Shown piece after piece: positions 5,903 through 8,046 of a stretch of DNA of 8,046 nucleotides (position 1 is the first letter of the stretch; every line of letters starts with the position of its first letter). The position numbers were made by a program, and so were the translations under genes. This DNA comes from Candidatus Poseidoniales archaeon (GTDB lineage: Archaea > Thermoplasmatota > Poseidoniia > Poseidoniales > Poseidoniaceae), in NCBI GenBank assembly GCA_003602535.1, contig QQSA01000108.1, forward strand, positions 1-8,046, in the 5' to 3' direction. The notes under the pieces were generated by a model, which was not told the DNA's origin, made no database searches, and was given only the letters and a program-made list of their open reading frames with translations.

Positions 5903-7522
5903 AATATTGCTAGGATTTCCTGCGGTTACTTCAGTTCCCTTCTTACGACTAATTTTTTGTGGTTTGCTTCTGCGCTTACGACTGCTGAACCAAGTATCTA
6001 CTCCATTCCAATCAGGTCTTATTCCTAAACTATCGAGTAATAATTTGGAACTTATTCTTGCGGACTCATAGATAACTGGAAGTCCGCTACCAGGGTGAGT
6101 TCCTCCTCCTACGAGGTACAAATTTTTGATTTCGTCAAATTCATTCTTTGGGCGTCGCCAAAGCATTTGATCAAGTCCGTGTGCAAGGTTGAAAACAGCT
6201 CCTCGATAACAGTGGTCGCCCCAGTCATCAGGAGTGATAACTAGTTCAGAAACGATGTGATCGCTCAAACCTTCGTAACCGAGCTTGGTTTCAATTTGCT
6301 CGATTATTCGATTTCTGAATGGATCTTTCTCATCATCCCAATTGATGTTTTCATGGATGTGAGATACTGGGACTAGCGCGTAAACAGTAGAGCAACCTTC
6401 GGGGGCCATTTGCGGGTCAGTAACACATGCGTTCTGAACATATACCGATGGATCATCCCATGTCAATCTGTGATGTTTTTCGATATCTTCGAGGTTCTCA
6501 ACGTAGTTCTTTGAAGCATAAATTTGGTGATGAGGGAGATCATCGAATGTTTTGTCAACACCCAAGTAGAGCATGAAAGTAGAACATGAGTATTTCTTCT
6601 TGTCAATTTTCTTGTTGGACCATTTCTTCCTAATTTTGTCAGGGAAAAGTGACGTCATACCTTGAGCAAAGTCAGCATTCATGATAACTTTGTCAGCATA
6701 GAATTCACCATTCTTTGTTACTACCCCTTTGATGGTTTTCTTATCCATTATGACTTCAGTAACTGCTTCATCCATTCGGAACTCCACACCCATATCTTTG
6801 GCGATTTCGCTCATTCTAGTAGATACGTTTCCTAATCCTCCCATTGGATGGAAAATACCGTATTCATACTCAAGGAATGCTAGCATTGTGAATAGGCTTG
6901 GGCAATTGAAAGGTGACATCCCCAGATATTTTGTTTGGAAAGACATTGCTAGCATGAGGCGTTCATCATCAAACAGTTTCATCAGATCTTTAGCGACTGA
7001 CCTTTGAGGTCGCAATACTCTTGAGACACGGAGTGCTCTTTCAGAAATTAGGTCTGTGACGCCAAACCACGGCTCTTGGAGGCATTGTTTAGACTTGTTC
7101 AATTTGTTTCTGTTGTCTGTTAGATATTTTCTGAAAGCTTCAGCGTTTTTCTCACCAGATAATTCGCCAATTCTTTGACACATCTGTTCAACATCACTTG
7201 TACAATCTAGGACTCCACCTTGTCCGAAGATTAATCTATAGTTGAGATCCAGTTTCTTCAATTTCAATTCTTCATGAGCATCTAAGCCGATTGCAGTGAA
7301 GATGTCTTCAATTACTTCAGGGTAGTGAAAAAATGTTGGACCCAAATCGAATTTGAAACCATCTCTCTCGAATACTTTGTTCCGTCCGCCCACTTGTTTT
7401 GAACGCTCAAAAACGGTTACCTTAACACCTGATTTTGCCAATAATAATGCTGATGCTAGACCACCTGGGCCTGCTCCGATAATAGCTACTGATGGTTGAC
7501 TTGATGCAGACATAGAATTCAC
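5900..7522 (-). CDS. crtI: CrtI-type phytoene desaturase (FAD-dependent)
   Basis: The protein is a flavin-dependent desaturase that introduces conjugated double bases' counterparts, the double bonds, into phytoene, giving lycopene or a less desaturated carotene, probably as a peripheral membrane enzyme. From the GTG at 7522 it has 540 residues. It shows the N-terminal dinucleotide-binding GAGPGG (16-21), FER (38-40) and GGR (45-47), then DLGPTF (59-64), HPMGGL (225-230) and the C-terminal FAD signature NLYLVGGGTHPGSGLP (467-482) followed by ESARIS. The GTG overlaps the upstream kinase stop as GTGA. An in-frame ATG at 7513 (MSASSQPS) gives 537 residues and is equally believable; neither has a clear Shine-Dalgarno. 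The tail after about 512 is unusual: a strongly basic RKRRSKPQKISRKK stretch beyond the normal family end. How many desaturation steps it makes, or whether it uses a C30 substrate, cannot be read from sequence. Confidence 0.93.
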   Translation of the reverse strand: MNSMSASSQPSVAIIGAGPGGLASALLLAKSGVKVTVFERSKQVGGRNKVFERDGFKFDLGPTFFHYPEVIEDIFTAIGLDAHEELKLKKLDLNYRLIFGQGGVLDCTSDVEQMCQRIGELSGEKNAEAFRKYLTDNRNKLNKSKQCLQEPWFGVTDLISERALRVSRVLRPQRSVAKDLMKLFDDERLMLAMSFQTKYLGMSPFNCPSLFTMLAFLEYEYGIFHPMGGLGNVSTRMSEIAKDMGVEFRMDEAVTEVIMDKKTIKGVVTKNGEFYADKVIMNADFAQGMTSLFPDKIRKKWSNKKIDKKKYSCSTFMLYLGVDKTFDDLPHHQIYASKNYVENLEDIEKHHRLTWDDPSVYVQNACVTDPQMAPEGCSTVYALVPVSHIHENINWDDEKDPFRNRIIEQIETKLGYEGLSDHIVSELVITPDDWGDHCYRGAVFNLAHGLDQMLWRRPKNEFDEIKNLYLVGGGTHPGSGLPVIYESARISSKLLLDSLGIRPDWNGVDTWFSSRKRRSKPQKISRKKGTEVTAGNPSNI

Positions 7523-8046
7523 GCCGGAGTTTTAGTTCTTAAAGTTCGGTTTTGTTCCACCAAACTAAATCGTGATGAGTTTGTTCTTTCTAACAATGTT
7601 GCAGGGTCGATTAGTGTGGCAAATTCGTCTAAATATGGACCCATTGAAGAAATTAGATCAACATCTGGATGACCTTTCAAAACCATCCCATCCATGTACA
7701 TTAATGAGCGAATGATTGGAAATGCATCTTCCCCGAAAGAACAGCCTGCGAGTACTGCTGCTTTGACAGTCTTCATCATCTGTTCAGTTAAGGATACTTC
7801 ACTAACTGATGTGCCTACGAATCCATCATACAATTCGTGCATTGAATCATAATATGTCTGCAGTGTTTTTCCGGTTGGAGCAACATCTGCCATTGTCAAC
7901 ATAGCATCGAATGAATTTCTTAATTCTCCCTTGGCTAAGAAGTAAAAGAATCCGAACAGGGCTTTTCGAACATGATCGGGTGCTTCACAAATAGCTCCAG
8001 TGTCAATGAAAATGAAATCCTTATCTTTAGTCATCATCGCATTGCC
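7519..8046 (-). CDS. ABC1/UbiB-family atypical kinase, C-terminal part (cut by window edge)
   Basis: Only the C-terminal 175 residues are inside the window; the frame runs open through the right edge, so the internal Met at 8037 is not the start. The fragment begins GNAMMTKDKDFIFIDTG. This matches the metal-binding end of the ABC1/ADCK/UbiB kinase-like fold: Asn2 corresponds to the Asn of HPGN, and Asp15 to the Asp of the DFG-like motif, with the usual 13-residue spacing. Here the motif reads DTG. The rest (RKALFGFFYFLAKGE, then FPIIRSLMYMDGMVLKGHPDVDLI) fits the helical ABC1 C-terminus. ABC1 proteins have ATPase activity and support isoprenoid-quinone and other lipid metabolism. The stop overlaps the crtI start (GTGA), so this is probably the upstream gene of the operon. 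Family assignment is from pattern recognition on a partial protein. Confidence 0.7.
   Translation of the reverse strand, partial: GNAMMTKDKDFIFIDTGAICEAPDHVRKALFGFFYFLAKGELRNSFDAMLTMADVAPTGKTLQTYYDSMHELYDGFVGTSVSEVSLTEQMMKTVKAAVLAGCSFGEDAFPIIRSLMYMDGMVLKGHPDVDLISSMGPYLDEFATLIDPATLLERTNSSRFSLVEQNRTLRTKTPA

Noticed and set aside
6729..7007. Plus-strand frame of 92 residues inside crtI
   Set aside because: Lies wholly antisense to a well-conserved part of CrtI, including the HPMGGL region, and has no recognisable features.

Overview
The window looks like chromosomal DNA of a planktonic euryarchaeon, most likely Marine Group II (Candidatus Poseidoniales) or a near relative in the Thermoplasmatota. 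This is an inference. The strongest clue is a GMP synthase gene that encodes only the ATP-pyrophosphatase subunit (GuaAb), the split arrangement typical of Archaea. Supporting clues are tight gene packing, several genes without a Shine-Dalgarno sequence at a position that suggests leaderless transcripts, moderate GC, and a carotenoid cluster like those expected in surface-water, rhodopsin-bearing archaea. No rhodopsin gene or rRNA is present to confirm it.

Layout, plus strand (1-4639): a four-helix membrane protein of unknown function cut close to the left edge; an unrecognised 193-residue soluble protein; a short intergenic region; then purE and guaAb, whose stop and start codons overlap as TGATG. 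These two encode enzymes of de novo purine synthesis (AIR carboxylation) and GMP formation. After a short gap comes a large, AT-richer gene for an exported or membrane-anchored heparinase II/III-type polysaccharide lyase. Its stop lies 11 bases from the stop of the oppositely oriented operon.

Layout, minus strand (8046 down to 4651): a compact four-gene operon read right to left. It contains the C-terminal half of an ABC1/UbiB-type atypical kinase (cut by the right edge), a CrtI-type phytoene desaturase coupled to it by a 4-base GTGA overlap, a CrtB-type phytoene synthase 9 bases later with a visible Shine-Dalgarno core, and a 75-residue two-helix YgaP-like (DUF2892) membrane protein 13 bases further on. 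CrtB condenses two GGPP into phytoene and CrtI desaturates it, so the pair makes a coloured C40 carotene. The ABC1 kinase and the small membrane protein may regulate or support this membrane-localised isoprenoid chemistry.

The points most worth checking are the ABC1-CrtI-CrtB-DUF2892 operon, an 8-bp perfect inverted repeat over the probable purE start codon, an Ala in place of a normally conserved His in PurE, and a Gln in place of an expected metal-binding His in the lyase. No tRNA, rRNA, CRISPR array, insertion sequence or long repeat was seen.
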